From: Streptacidiphilus rugosus AM-16
GTDB lineage: Bacteria; Actinomycetota; Actinomycetes; Streptomycetales; Streptomycetaceae
Direction: 5' to 3'
Assembly (NCBI RefSeq): GCF_000744655.1
Contig: NZ_JQMJ01000004.1
Location: 5,642,001-5,706,000 of the forward strand
Length of the DNA stretch: 64,000 nucleotides
Positions 8,606-19,342 of this stretch are shown piece by piece (position 1 is the first letter of the stretch; each line of letters opens with the position of its first letter). The position numbers and the translations under genes are program-made. Below the pieces are notes generated by a model. It had not been told where the DNA came from. It saw only the letters and a list, made by a program, of their open reading frames with translations, and did not search any database.

Positions 8606-9434
8606 CCCCTCGGGCCGCCCCTCCCCGGTCAGGGGCGAGGTCGCCGCCTTCCACGGCGAGCGCTACCCGGCGAGGGCCGCGGCGGGCCTCTGGCCCTGCG
8701 TCGAGCTGCTTCCCGCGCCGGGCGTCCCGGCGCCGGCGGGACTCACCCCCCGCGAGTCCGCCGACGGGTCGGTCGGCTACCCCGCCCCGCCCGAGGAGCT
8801 CGACGCCTGGTACGCCGTGCACTGGACGTTCCGCTGGCGTGGCGAGCCCTTCGCGTGCACCGACGCCGGCGAGACCACGCTGTCCGGCAACTACCTGGGC
8901 GACGACCGGCAGTTCGCCGCGGAGCACCTCAAGCGACGGGTCCGCGGCCACCGCGGCGTCTTCCCCCGCGAGGAGGTCACCGAACTGACCGAGCACCAGG
9001 AGGACCTGCTCGGGCCGCTGCGCGTGCTGGTCCGCCGACTGGCCGAGGTCGACCACTTCCGCCCGCAGGCCTACGCCGTCCTCCAGGGCCGGAGCTACGC
9101 GGCGGCGGCCGAGGCCGACGGCTCGGGCCTCGTCGCCCTGACTGCCGCCGCGGGGAACCCGCCCGCCGCCGCGGTCGCGCCGGAGGAGCTCGACGCGTGG
9201 TACCTGACCCACTGGACCTTCCGTTGGCAGAACGGGCCGTTCGACGCCGTCGGCACGGTGGACGGACGGATCAAGGGCGTCTACACCGGCGCGAGCTGGG
9301 GCTTCGTCGACAGCTGGCAGCTGACCCCGGAGGAGGCCGCCGACGGAGTCCACCAGCGCTACACGGTGCAGGTCGACCTCGACGGCGTCACCGACCTCGA
9401 ACAGCACCGCACCGACCTGCTCGCCGGCCGTTAG
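8598..9434 (+). CDS. Candidate immunity protein with internal tandem duplication
   Basis: 278 residues, starting inside the last codons of the candidate toxin gene (8-nt overlap). It contains two copies of one module: EELDAWYAVHWTFRW at residues 66-80 and EELDAWYLTHWTFRW at 196-210. Each is followed by a region ending in an acidic EHQEDLL / EQHRTDLL helix. The spacing is 130 residues, so the protein is an ancient head-to-tail duplication. It has no signal peptide or membrane segment and is acidic overall, as cytoplasmic immunity proteins often are. The immunity role is inferred from position, tight coupling and architecture, not from a recognised family. Confidence 0.6.
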   Translation: MTDPSGRPSPVRGEVAAFHGERYPARAAAGLWPCVELLPAPGVPAPAGLTPRESADGSVGYPAPPEELDAWYAVHWTFRWRGEPFACTDAGETTLSGNYLGDDRQFAAEHLKRRVRGHRGVFPREEVTELTEHQEDLLGPLRVLVRRLAEVDHFRPQAYAVLQGRSYAAAAEADGSGLVALTAAAGNPPAAAVAPEELDAWYLTHWTFRWQNGPFDAVGTVDGRIKGVYTGASWGFVDSWQLTPEEAADGVHQRYTVQVDLDGVTDLEQHRTDLLAGR

Positions 9435-9604
9435 TCGACCGGCGCTCCGCACTCCGGGCAGCGGAAGGGCTCGCGACGCTCGGCCATGGTGCGGCGCACC
9501 CAGTGGTAGAGCCAGGGGAAGGTGACGGCGGGAACGTCCCTGGTCGCCTCCACCGTGCCGTGGCGGGGGCAACGGCCCCTTCTGCGCTGGGTCTCGGTCG
9601 CCAT
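9431..9604 (-). CDS. Small zinc-ribbon-like protein (57 aa)
   Basis: 57 residues with a CPRH motif near the N-terminus and CPEC near the C-terminus (FRCPECGAPVD), the likely four ligands of one zinc site, separated by a Trp/Arg-rich helix (FPWLYHWVRRTM). GAGGAGG lies 7 nt before ATG at 9604. The 3' end overlaps the stop of the convergent immunity gene by 4 nt. The family is unknown to me; a small regulatory or structural zinc protein is the simplest reading. Not part of the toxin operon because it is on the other strand. Confidence 0.6.
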   Translation of the reverse strand: MATETQRRRGRCPRHGTVEATRDVPAVTFPWLYHWVRRTMAERREPFRCPECGAPVD

Positions 9605-9639
9605 GGCCGCGCCTCCTCGGGTCCTCAGCCGCCGCGTCC

Positions 9640-10449
9640 TCAGCCGCCGCGCGGCAGCCAGCTGAAGCGACGCAGGGCGATCACCAGGCCGGCCAGTCCC
9701 CACGCTGCGACGATCAGCAGATCGGTCCAGGCGAAGCCCGCGCCGGTGGTGTGCGGGTTGTAGGCGGTCAGCAACGCCTCGACGAGATGGTGGACGGGGA
9801 AGACGTTCCCGACCACCACGAGCCAGTGCGGCAGCACCGAGGAGGCGATGAAGACGCCGGAGATGAAGTACAGCGGCAGCATCACCGCCTGGGTCACCGG
9901 CTGGGCCGCGTCCTCGTTGCGGATCACCGAGGTCAGCGCGTAGCCGAGGCAGCAGAACGACAGCGCCCCGAGCACCACCGCGAAGGCCAGCGCCGGGGCG
10001 GTCCTGGCGGGGATGTGCGCGCCGTAGGCGGCCCAGCCGATGACCAGCAGCACCAGGGTGATCACGACGGCGACGACGACCGCGGTGAGCGCCCGACCCG
10101 CGATGACCGAGGCGGCCGGGACGGGGGTGGCCCGGCGTCGTTTGAGCACCCCGGACTCGCGCTGGGCGGTCACCGAGATCACCAGGTTCACGAAGGACGC
10201 GCCGATGATGCCGAGGGTGATGATCCCCGGCACGTAGTAGACGGAGGTGTCGATCGTGCCGCCCGCGACCTTCACCGTGCTGCTGCCGCCGAAGACCGAC
10301 GCGAAGATCACCAGGAAGAGCACCGGCAGCGCGAGGGTGAAGAAGCGCGACTGCGGATTGCGCAGGAACGCCCGCAGGTCGTAGGGGAACTGGTGCAGGG
10401 CGAGCCGGGCCACGTCCCCCGGCGGCGCGCGGTGCGTCGCGGTCGTCAC
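9640..10449 (-). CDS. ABC-2 type transporter permease
   Basis: 269 residues with six predicted membrane helices typical of ABC-2 exporters (ALPVLFLVIFASVFG, GIITLGIIGASFVNLVISV, AVVVAVVITLVLLVIGW, LAFAVVLGALSFCCLGYAL and others) and the family segment QAVMLPLYFISGVF. Its ATG overlaps the stop of the ATPase gene by 4 nt (10446-10449), so the two are translationally coupled and form one exporter. Substrate unknown; DrrB-like drug or lipid exporters are the closest general class. Confidence 0.92.
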   Translation of the reverse strand: MTTATHRAPPGDVARLALHQFPYDLRAFLRNPQSRFFTLALPVLFLVIFASVFGGSSTVKVAGGTIDTSVYYVPGIITLGIIGASFVNLVISVTAQRESGVLKRRRATPVPAASVIAGRALTAVVVAVVITLVLLVIGWAAYGAHIPARTAPALAFAVVLGALSFCCLGYALTSVIRNEDAAQPVTQAVMLPLYFISGVFIASSVLPHWLVVVGNVFPVHHLVEALLTAYNPHTTGAGFAWTDLLIVAAWGLAGLVIALRRFSWLPRGG

Positions 10450-11507
10450 GACGCCTCCTCCCTCTCGGCCACGGCGGCTCTCGCGGACGCGGCGGGCTCC
10501 TCCGGCGCGGCGGGCTTGCGGGGCGCGGCGGGCTTCTCCGGTGCGGCCGGCACGGACGGGCCGGTCAGCGCCAGGTAGACGTCCTCAAGGCTGGGACGGC
10601 GGACTTCGAGATCGGGCAGATCGTGGCCCCGCTCCTCGGCCCAGCCGATCAGCGGGCCGAGCACGGCGAGCGGGTGGTCGGCCCGGAGCAGCAGCCGCCC
10701 GCCCTGGCCATCAGCGGGCCCCGCTTCCGCGAGGGCCGCACGGACGACCGCCGGGAGATCGGCGAGCGCGGTGCGCGGCGGCAGCGTGAAACGGATCTCC
10801 GCGGCCGCGCGTTCGCGCCCGCCGATCGTGCCGGGCGTGCCCTCGGCGACGACGAGTCCGTCGGAGATCACCGTCACCCGGTCGGCCAGGTACTCGGCCT
10901 CGTCCATGAAGTGCGTGGTCAGGAAGACGGTCACGCCGAGCGCCCGCAGGCCCGCGATCATCTCCCAGGCGGCGCGCCGGGCCGAGGGGTCGAAGCCGGT
11001 CGTGGGCTCGTCGAGGAAGAGCAGCTCGGGATCGCCGATCAGCGACAACGCGACGTCCAGACGGCGGCGTTGGCCACCGGAGAGTCGTGTCGCGACGGAT
11101 TCCGCCTGCTCGGTGAGCCCGACGAGCTCCAGCGTCTCCCCGACCGGGCGCGGCGCCGGGTAGTACCCGGCGTACAGCCGCAGGCACTCGGCCACCGTGA
11201 GGTCGCGCTCGGGCTGGGACTCCTGCAGCACCACCCCGATCCGTCCCCGCCAGGCCGGCCCGGCGCGGGCCGGGTCCTCCCCGAGGACCGTCACCTCTCC
11301 CGCGGTGCGCCGACGGTAGCCCTCCAGGATCTCCACGGTCGTGGTCTTCCCCGCGCCGTTCGGCCCGAGAAAGGCGAACACCTCGCCGCGTCGCACCCGC
11401 AGATCGACGCCCCGTACGGCCTCGAAGGGCCCGTACCGCATCCGCAGCCCGGAGACGTCGATCACCGCGTCCCCGGCCGTCGCCGCGGCCCTCGTTACCG
11501 GGGTCAT
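10446..11507 (-). CDS. ABC transporter ATP-binding protein (DrrA-like)
   Basis: 353 residues. Walker A GPNGAGKTT, signature LSGGQRRRLDV, Walker B LLFLDEPTTGFD and the switch histidine in LTTHFMDEAEYLAD are all present. Residues about 230-315 form the DrrA-type C-terminal domain. An unusual Pro/Ala/Lys/Glu-rich tail of about 35 residues (PEKPAAPRKPAAPEEPAA) follows; it is probably disordered. The first gene of a two-gene exporter with the permease at 9640. Supplies the energy for export; substrate not deducible from sequence. Confidence 0.95.
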   Translation of the reverse strand: MTPVTRAAATAGDAVIDVSGLRMRYGPFEAVRGVDLRVRRGEVFAFLGPNGAGKTTTVEILEGYRRRTAGEVTVLGEDPARAGPAWRGRIGVVLQESQPERDLTVAECLRLYAGYYPAPRPVGETLELVGLTEQAESVATRLSGGQRRRLDVALSLIGDPELLFLDEPTTGFDPSARRAAWEMIAGLRALGVTVFLTTHFMDEAEYLADRVTVISDGLVVAEGTPGTIGGRERAAAEIRFTLPPRTALADLPAVVRAALAEAGPADGQGGRLLLRADHPLAVLGPLIGWAEERGHDLPDLEVRRPSLEDVYLALTGPSVPAAPEKPAAPRKPAAPEEPAASARAAVAEREEAS

Positions 11508-11531
11508 CGCGCCCGGCCTCCGTTCACCGGC

Positions 11532-11939
11532 TCAGCGCCAGGACCAGATCTTTCCGCCGGCCTTCCCCGACTGGTCCGTCTCCCACTCGAACGCGCCCGC
11601 GACCCCGCGCAGGGCGGCGAAGGCGGGCGAGTCGCTCAGGTAGACGATGGAACCGCGCCAGGAGATGGCGCCGCCTTCGGCGAAGACGCCGACGCCGGTG
11701 CCCTGCCAACTGGCCGTGGCGCCGTCGGGACTCATGATGATGCCGGTCCCCGTTCCGTACAGCGTGCCGTCGGGACGCAGCGTGCCGACGTAGGTGCCGA
11801 GATCGGTGATCGTCACCCCGAGCAGTCGTCCCGAGGCCTGGAACGTGCTCTCGACGGACGGCGGCAGCCCGTGCTCGGACGGGAGGACCCTCTGGGCCGT
11901 GATCTGGCCCTGCTCTTCGCCTATCAGGTCGCCAAGCAT
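11532..11939 (-). CDS. Hypothetical beta-rich protein (135 aa)
   Basis: 135 residues starting MLGDLIGEEQGQITAQRVLP. The body is an array of short beta strands with Gly turns (GTYVGTLRPDGTLYGTGTGI, DGATASWQGTGVG, GGAISWRGSIVYL), suggesting a small beta barrel. It ends EWETDQSGK...WSWR. AAGGAGG precedes the ATG at 11939. I recall this as a widespread actinobacterial family of unknown function. Co-oriented with and 24 bp upstream of the ABC ATPase gene, so it may share its transcript. Confidence 0.8.
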   Translation of the reverse strand: MLGDLIGEEQGQITAQRVLPSEHGLPPSVESTFQASGRLLGVTITDLGTYVGTLRPDGTLYGTGTGIIMSPDGATASWQGTGVGVFAEGGAISWRGSIVYLSDSPAFAALRGVAGAFEWETDQSGKAGGKIWSWR

Positions 11940-12177
11940 GGTGTTCCTCCTTGCCTGCTCTCCTGCCCCTCCTCTCAGACTACGCCGGGCCCAACAGCCG
12001 CCCCAGGCGAGAAAACCGCTGGCGGCGCGCGGCTCGGGCCCGGCAGGATGATCCGCATGTTCCGGTACGCCATCGCCCAGTTCCCCGCAGTCGCGGGCGC
12101 GATGGCCACTGCCCACACTCCGGCAGTCGCGGTCCTCGCAGCCGCCTGCGCAGCCGCTTTCGACGGCGCGCGAAGCT

Positions 12178-12221
12178 GACCTTCCCCGGGCGCTCCCCCG
12201 GGACCTCGGACGGGGAAGGTC
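12178..12221 (+). promoter_or_regulatory. Strong stem-loop in the leader region of tuf3
   Basis: A 10-bp perfect inverted repeat (GACCTTCCCC at 12178-12187, GGGGAAGGTC at 12212-12221) encloses a 24-nt loop holding two CCCGGG palindromes that can pair with each other. It ends 55 nt before the tuf3 start codon. It could be an attenuator or leader structure for tuf3, or a terminator of anything transcribed from further upstream. Confidence 0.5.
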
Positions 12222-12276
12222 GGCCCGTCAACGAGGTCCCGTTCCGTCCTTCACGACTCCCGGAAAAGAAGCAGTC

Positions 12277-13458
12277 ATGGCCAAGCAGGCCTTCGTGCGG
12301 ACCAAGCCGCACCTGAACATCGGCACCATGGGCCACGTCGACCACGGCAAGACCACCCTGACCGCGGCCATCACCAAGGTGCTGGCCGAGCGCGGCGGCG
12401 GCGCGTACGTGCCGTTCGACCGGATCGACCGGGCGCCGGAGGAGGCCGCCCGCGGCATCACCATCAACATCGCGCACGTCGAGTACGAGACGGCCACCCG
12501 CCACTACGCGCACGTCGACATGCCGGGCCACGCCGACTTCGTGAAGAACATGATCACGGGCGCGGCCCAGCTGGACGGGGCGATCCTGGTCGTCTCCGCC
12601 CACGACGGCGTGATGCCGCAGACCGCGGAGCACGTGCTGCTGGCCCGCCAGGTCGGCGTCGAGCACGTCGTGGTGGCGCTCAACAAGGCCGACGCCGGGG
12701 ACCCGGAGCTGCTCGACCTGGTCGAGCTGGAGGTCCGCGAGCTGCTGACCGCGCACGGGTACGACGGCGCGGAGCTGCCGGTCGTGCGGGTGTCCGGGCT
12801 GCGGGCGCTGGAGGGCGACCCGGTCTGGTCGGCCGCGCTGCTGGAGCTGCTGGACGCGGTGGACGTCCACGTGCCGACGCCGGTCCGCTACACCGACGCA
12901 CCGTTCCTGATGCCCGTCGAGAACGTGCTGACCATCACCGGTCGCGGCACGGTCGTCACCGGCGCGGTCGAGCGCGGCGTGGTGCGCCTGGGCGACCGGA
13001 TCGACGTGCTCGGCTTCGGGTCGGAGATCAGCTCCGTGGTCACGGGGGTGGAGACCTTCGGCCGGACCATGGAGAGCGCCGAGGCGGGCGACAACGTCGC
13101 GCTGCTGCTGCGCGGTGTTCAGCGCGGTCAGGTGCGGCGCGGGCAGGTGGTCGCCGCGGCGGGCAGCGCCTCCGTGCACAGCGCCTTCACGGCGCGGCTG
13201 CACCTGCTCTCCGCGGCGGACGGCGGTCGCCGCACGCCGATCACCAGCGGCTACCGCCCGCAGTTCTACCTGCGGACCGGCGACGTGGTGGGCGACGTGC
13301 AGTTGAGCGAGGGCGTGCCGCTGGCGATGCCCGGCGACACGGTCGAGGTGACCGTCTCGCTCGGCCAGGCGGTGCCGCTGGAGGCCGGTCTCGGCTTCGC
13401 CGTCCGCGAGGGCGGCCGGACCGTGGCGGCCGGCACGGTCGGCGAGGTCACCGGCTGA
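12277..13458 (+). CDS. tuf3: Divergent elongation factor Tu (Tuf3 type)
   Basis: 393 residues spanning all three EF-Tu domains: G1 GHVDHGKTT, effector-region RGITIN, G3 DMPGHADF (canonical EF-Tu has DCPGHADY), G4 NKAD, and the domain II/III landmarks [13 protein letters not shown] and [10 protein letters not shown]. It is far more diverged than a housekeeping Tuf (NKADAGD instead of NKx[21 protein letters not shown] end). The start [18 protein letters not shown] with [11 protein letters not shown], then [20 protein letters not shown], matches my recollection of the second, tuf3-type EF-Tu of Streptomyces. The known role of tuf3 is as an alternative EF-Tu, poorly expressed in normal growth and linked to stringent conditions in S. 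coelicolor. In producers, EF-Tu paralogs can confer elfamycin resistance, but I saw no obvious resistance substitution. Confidence 0.93.
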   Translation: MAKQAFVRTKPHLNIGTMGHVDHGKTTLTAAITKVLAERGGGAYVPFDRIDRAPEEAARGITINIAHVEYETATRHYAHVDMPGHADFVKNMITGAAQLDGAILVVSAHDGVMPQTAEHVLLARQVGVEHVVVALNKADAGDPELLDLVELEVRELLTAHGYDGAELPVVRVSGLRALEGDPVWSAALLELLDAVDVHVPTPVRYTDAPFLMPVENVLTITGRGTVVTGAVERGVVRLGDRIDVLGFGSEISSVVTGVETFGRTMESAEAGDNVALLLRGVQRGQVRRGQVVAAAGSASVHSAFTARLHLLSAADGGRRTPITSGYRPQFYLRTGDVVGDVQLSEGVPLAMPGDTVEVTVSLGQAVPLEAGLGFAVREGGRTVAAGTVGEVTG

Positions 13459-13472
13459 GCCGACGGGAGAAA

Positions 13473-13519
13473 GGACGGCCGGGGTGCGCGGAGCGAGGCT
13501 CCGCGCACCCCGGCCGTCC
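13473..13519. terminator. Bidirectional terminator between tuf3 and the Rieske gene
   Basis: A perfect 22-bp stem (13473-13494 with 13498-13519) and a 3-nt GAG loop lie between the convergent stops of tuf3 and the Rieske gene. It is one of the strongest hairpins in the window and should end transcription from both sides. Confidence 0.85.
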
Positions 13520-13533
13520 GAGGCGTACCGACG

Positions 13534-13977
13534 TCAGCTGATCGTGGCGACGAGCTTGCCGTTCTGCACCGCGACCGGGATGGCGGGCAGCGCGGACTGT
13601 GCCGGGCCCTGGGCGACGGAGCCGTCGGCCACCTTGAACTGGCTTCCGTGGCACGGGCAGCTGATCACGCCGTTGGCGATTCCGTCGACCACGCAGCCGG
13701 CGTGGGTGCAGACGGCGCTGAACGCCTTGTACGTCCCGGCGGTCGGCTGGGTGACGACCACCCGCTCGGAGCGGTAGAGCTTGCCACCGCCGACCGGCAC
13801 GTCGCTGGTGGGGCCCAGGGTGACCGGGCCCTTCGCGGTGGCGGCGCCGGACGAGCCCGAGCAGGCCGCGAGCGCGACCACTCCGGCCCCGGCGATCCCG
13901 GCTGCGGCCGCCCCGCGCAGCACGCTCCGGCGGCAGCAGCCGGCGCTCTCGACGGCGGGGGCGATCTCGGTGCTCAT
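13534..13977 (-). CDS. Rieske [2Fe-2S] lipoprotein with Tat-type signal
   Basis: 147 residues. The N-terminus has twin arginines (CCRRSVLRG), a hydrophobic stretch and a LAAC lipobox, indicating Tat export and lipid anchoring outside the membrane. The Rieske ligands are present as CTHAGC and CPCHGS. GGAG lies 8 nt upstream of the ATG at 13977. Single-domain Rieske lipoproteins of this size are common in Streptomyces and are thought to shuttle electrons; the partner is unknown. It is monocistronic and ends at the shared terminator with tuf3. Confidence 0.92.
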   Translation of the reverse strand: MSTEIAPAVESAGCCRRSVLRGAAAAGIAGAGVVALAACSGSSGAATAKGPVTLGPTSDVPVGGGKLYRSERVVVTQPTAGTYKAFSAVCTHAGCVVDGIANGVISCPCHGSQFKVADGSVAQGPAQSALPAIPVAVQNGKLVATIS

Positions 13978-14157
13978 GACGGCAGGCTCCATCGGGTTCG
14001 GACAGTGGCGGATCTTCGAAACGACGGCAGCCACCCTACGTGGCCTTCCTGTGCGGAGACTCTGAGGGCATCCGTCCGGGGGACCCGGCCCGACACCCGT
14101 GCCCGGGCTCGGCGAACCGGCGGCAGGCGCTCGACCTGATGAGCTCTCAGCACACGG

Positions 14158-14195
14158 CCGTGCGAGGCCCCGCGAACAAGCGGGGCCTCGCACGG
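14158..14195 (-). terminator. Terminator of uvrA
   Basis: A perfect 16-bp stem (14158-14173 / 14180-14195) with a 6-nt GAACAA loop begins 18 bp beyond the uvrA stop. Confidence 0.85.
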
Positions 14196-14212
14196 CGGTG
14201 GTGCTCCTGCGA

Positions 14213-17167
<2,955 letters not shown>

Positions 17168-17406
17168 GCTACTGCGCCCTTCAAAAGCGAGAAGTACCGA
17201 GTGGTACGGAGAACCGTTCAAGGGTAATGGGAGCACGTGTTCGATTTTTGAGGCAATCGATGGTGTTCGCCCGAATGGATGACACGCTAGCGCGTGAGGT
17301 GCTCCACCCGTGGGAACGACGGGGAAGTGCTCCGGGACACGACCGGGCCCGCTCGGGCCCGAAAGGCCCGGACGACCGGGCCGACGCGCAGGACAGGGGA
17401 CATAGA

Positions 17407-18165
17407 TTGAGCATCGCACCCGCCACTGACATTCCCGTTCTGGCCGAGGCGACGGCCAGGCTGCTCGCCACCGTCGACGGCCTGAAGGACGACCGCCTCG
17501 CCGAGCCCTCGCTGCTGCCCGGCTGGAGCCGCGGCCACGTGCTCGCGCACCTCGCCAGGAACGCCGACGCCCTGGTCAACCTGCTCACCGGGGCGCGGAC
17601 CTGCGTGCCGACGCCGATGTACGCCTCCCCCGAGGCGCGCGAGCACGGCATCGCCGCCGGCGCCACCCGGCCGGTCGCCGAGCAGGCCGCGGACCTGCGC
17701 GCGAGCGCGGCCCGCTTCGACGCGGCGGTCGCCGCGATGCCGGAGGCCGCCTGGGCGGTCGAGGTCCCGCACCGGCTCGGGTCCTTCCCCGCACACGAGG
17801 TCGTGGCCAGGCGGATCGGCGAGGTCGAGTACCACCACGTCGACCTGGGCCTGCCGGACGCCTACGCGTCGGCGGACTGGCCGCGGCCGTTCGTCGACGC
17901 CGAGCTGGCCAAGCTGGTGACGCGCCTGGACGGCCACCCGGACGTGCCCGACCTGGTGCTGGTCCCGAGCGACCGTGAAGGGAGGTGGGAGACCGGCGCC
18001 GCCCGGCGGTCGGACGGACCCGACCTCACGGTCGGGGGCTCCGCCGCCCGCCTGCTGGCCTGGCTCTCCGGCCGCTCCGACGGCGGCGACCTGGAGGTGA
18101 CCGCCTTCGGCCTGCACCGCGACGCCCCGGCAACCGTCCTGCCGAAGCTCCCGCCGCTAGGCTGA
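17407..18165 (+). CDS. Mycothiol-dependent maleylpyruvate isomerase family protein
   Basis: 252 residues. The N-terminal four-helix metal-binding domain (DinB-like, MDMPI_N) shows [20 protein letters not shown] and, later, [19 protein letters not shown], which supply the His metal ligands. A smaller C-terminal domain follows ([13 protein letters not shown]). The start is TTG 17407, with AGGGGA 7 nt upstream; no ATG in a sensible place fits. Family members use mycothiol as thiol cofactor for isomerisation or conjugation. The exact substrate cannot be told. The next gene starts 5 nt after the stop. Confidence 0.85.
   Translation: MSIAPATDIPVLAEATARLLATVDGLKDDRLAEPSLLPGWSRGHVLAHLARNADALVNLLTGARTCVPTPMYASPEAREHGIAAGATRPVAEQAADLRASAARFDAAVAAMPEAAWAVEVPHRLGSFPAHEVVARRIGEVEYHHVDLGLPDAYASADWPRPFVDAELAKLVTRLDGHPDVPDLVLVPSDREGRWETGAARRSDGPDLTVGGSAARLLAWLSGRSDGGDLEVTAFGLHRDAPATVLPKLPPLG
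18158..18163 (+). promoter_or_regulatory. -10-like TAGGCT placed for a leaderless MBL-fold mRNA
   Basis: TAGGCT ends 6 nt before the ATG at 18170, the spacing at which transcription would start on the ATG itself. There is no ribosome binding site in front of that ATG. The hexamer overlaps the stop of the preceding gene. No clear -35 was found. Confidence 0.4.
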
Positions 18166-18169
18166 TCCC

Positions 18170-18823
18170 ATGACGTATCACGGAGCGGTGAAGGTCGGCG
18201 GGGCCCCGGACGTCCGGGAGTTGGCGCACCTGGTGATCACGAAGATCGCCGTCGGCCCCATGAACAACAACGCCTACCTGCTGCGCTGCCGCGCGACGGA
18301 CGAGCAGCTGCTGATCGACGCGGCCGCGGACGGGCACACGCTGCTGGAGTCGGTCGGCGAGAGTCTGGCCACCGTGGTCACCACCCACCAGCACCAGGAC
18401 CACTGGAGCGCGCTCGCCGACGTGGTCCGGGCCACCGGCGCGCGCACCGCCGCCGGGCGGATCGACGCCGAGGGCATCCCGGTCCCCACCGACCTCCCGC
18501 TCGACGACGGCGACACCCTGCACGTCGGGCAGGTCACCCTCACCGTCCGTCACCTGGTCGGCCACACCCCCGGCGCCATCGTCCTGCTCTACGACGACCC
18601 CCAGGGCCACCCGCACCTCTTCACCGGCGACTGCCTCTTCCCCGGCGGGGTCGGCAACACCTGGGGCAGCCCTGAGGCCTTCCGCAGCCTGTTCCACGAC
18701 GTGACGACCAAGCTGTTCGCCCCGCTGCCGGACGAGACCTGGGTCTACCCCGGCCACGGCGACGACACCACGCTCGGCGCGGAGCGCCCGCACCTGGCCG
18801 AGTGGGAGGCCAGGGGCTGGTGA
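18170..18823 (+). CDS. MBL-fold metallohydrolase
   Basis: 217 residues of the metallo-beta-lactamase fold: HQHQDHW is the HxHxDH dinuclear-zinc motif, with HLVGHTPG, FTGDCLFPGGVG and YPGHGDDT supplying the other ligands. The form is that of glyoxalase-II-like or persulfide-dioxygenase-like hydrolases rather than antibiotic-hydrolysing enzymes. It directly follows the mycothiol-family gene (4-bp gap) and overlaps the next small gene (GTGA), so the three may be one unit; a thiol-ester substrate would fit but is inference. Confidence 0.9.
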   Translation: MTYHGAVKVGGAPDVRELAHLVITKIAVGPMNNNAYLLRCRATDEQLLIDAAADGHTLLESVGESLATVVTTHQHQDHWSALADVVRATGARTAAGRIDAEGIPVPTDLPLDDGDTLHVGQVTLTVRHLVGHTPGAIVLLYDDPQGHPHLFTGDCLFPGGVGNTWGSPEAFRSLFHDVTTKLFAPLPDETWVYPGHGDDTTLGAERPHLAEWEARGW

Positions 18824-19056
18824 GCGACACCACCGCCCTGGCCGGGCTCGGCGCCCATCCCGGCCTGTGCGCGGGCTGCCGGCACCGGCTGCTGAACGAG
18901 ACCCGCCGCGGCACCGTCTACCTGCGGTGCGGCCTGGCGGCGACGGACGACCGGCTGCCGCGGTACCCGCGGCTGCCGGTCGGCAGCTGCGTCGGCTTCG
19001 AGCCCGGCGCGACCACGGCGGGCCAGGCCGCCGGCGGCGATCAGGCCTTGACGTAG
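18820..19056 (+). CDS. Small cysteine-rich protein (78 aa)
   Basis: 78 residues starting at GTG 18820, overlapping the MBL stop by 4 nt. Four cysteines are arranged as CAGC near residue 17, one in YLRCGL and one in VGSCVGF, suggesting a metal site. The central YPRLPV motif is also present. It appears to be a small conserved Streptomyces protein of unknown role. Its last bases overlap the truncated minus-strand remnant at 19041. Confidence 0.75.
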   Translation: MSDTTALAGLGAHPGLCAGCRHRLLNETRRGTVYLRCGLAATDDRLPRYPRLPVGSCVGFEPGATTAGQAAGGDQALT

Positions 19057-19307
19057 TCGGCGGCACGGCCCGCGGAGTCGTCCGTCGCGCAGGGCCCGTC
19101 GCCCACGACCCGGGGGTCGTGACCTGCCGGGATGACGAAAAACGTCACGTCGTCCGTGCGGACGCGGAGCAGGCCGGAGACGCCGAGGCCGTTGTGGTGG
19201 ACCTGGCAGGTGTCGGCCCCGGCGATGGGCCGGACCGACTCGGACCACCTCCAGGTGACCGCGCGGGAAGTCGCCGCGCACGTCGCGCCGCGACTGGTGC
19301 TGCCACA
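19041..19307 (-). pseudogene. 5'-truncated gene remnant (88 codons, no start)
   Basis: Eighty-eight codons read like genuine protein (TWRWSESVRPIAGADTCQVH, then GVSGLLRVRTDDVTFFVIPA and AGRAADYVKA) and end at a proper stop. No start codon in a sensible place precedes them: codons just upstream read RPARHCGSTSRGA and run into the promoter of the opposite-strand gene at 19343. The remnant looks like the C-terminal part of a lost longer gene. The parent family is not recognised. The frame closes against the 78-aa gene with a 16-bp overlap. Confidence 0.5.
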
Positions 19308-19342
19308 ATGACGCGCCGGTCGGTTCGAGGGAGGGAGCGGCT

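Noticed and set aside
12048..12179. 43-codon ORF ([20 protein letters not shown]...) upstream of tuf3
   Set aside because: Ala-rich, weak ribosome site, no motif; it ends inside the leader hairpin. A leader peptide cannot be excluded, but the support is too thin.
18170..18823. MBL-fold protein as a beta-lactamase
   Set aside because: Glyoxalase-II-like motif pattern, no signal peptide, and mycothiol-family neighbour argue against antibiotic hydrolysis.
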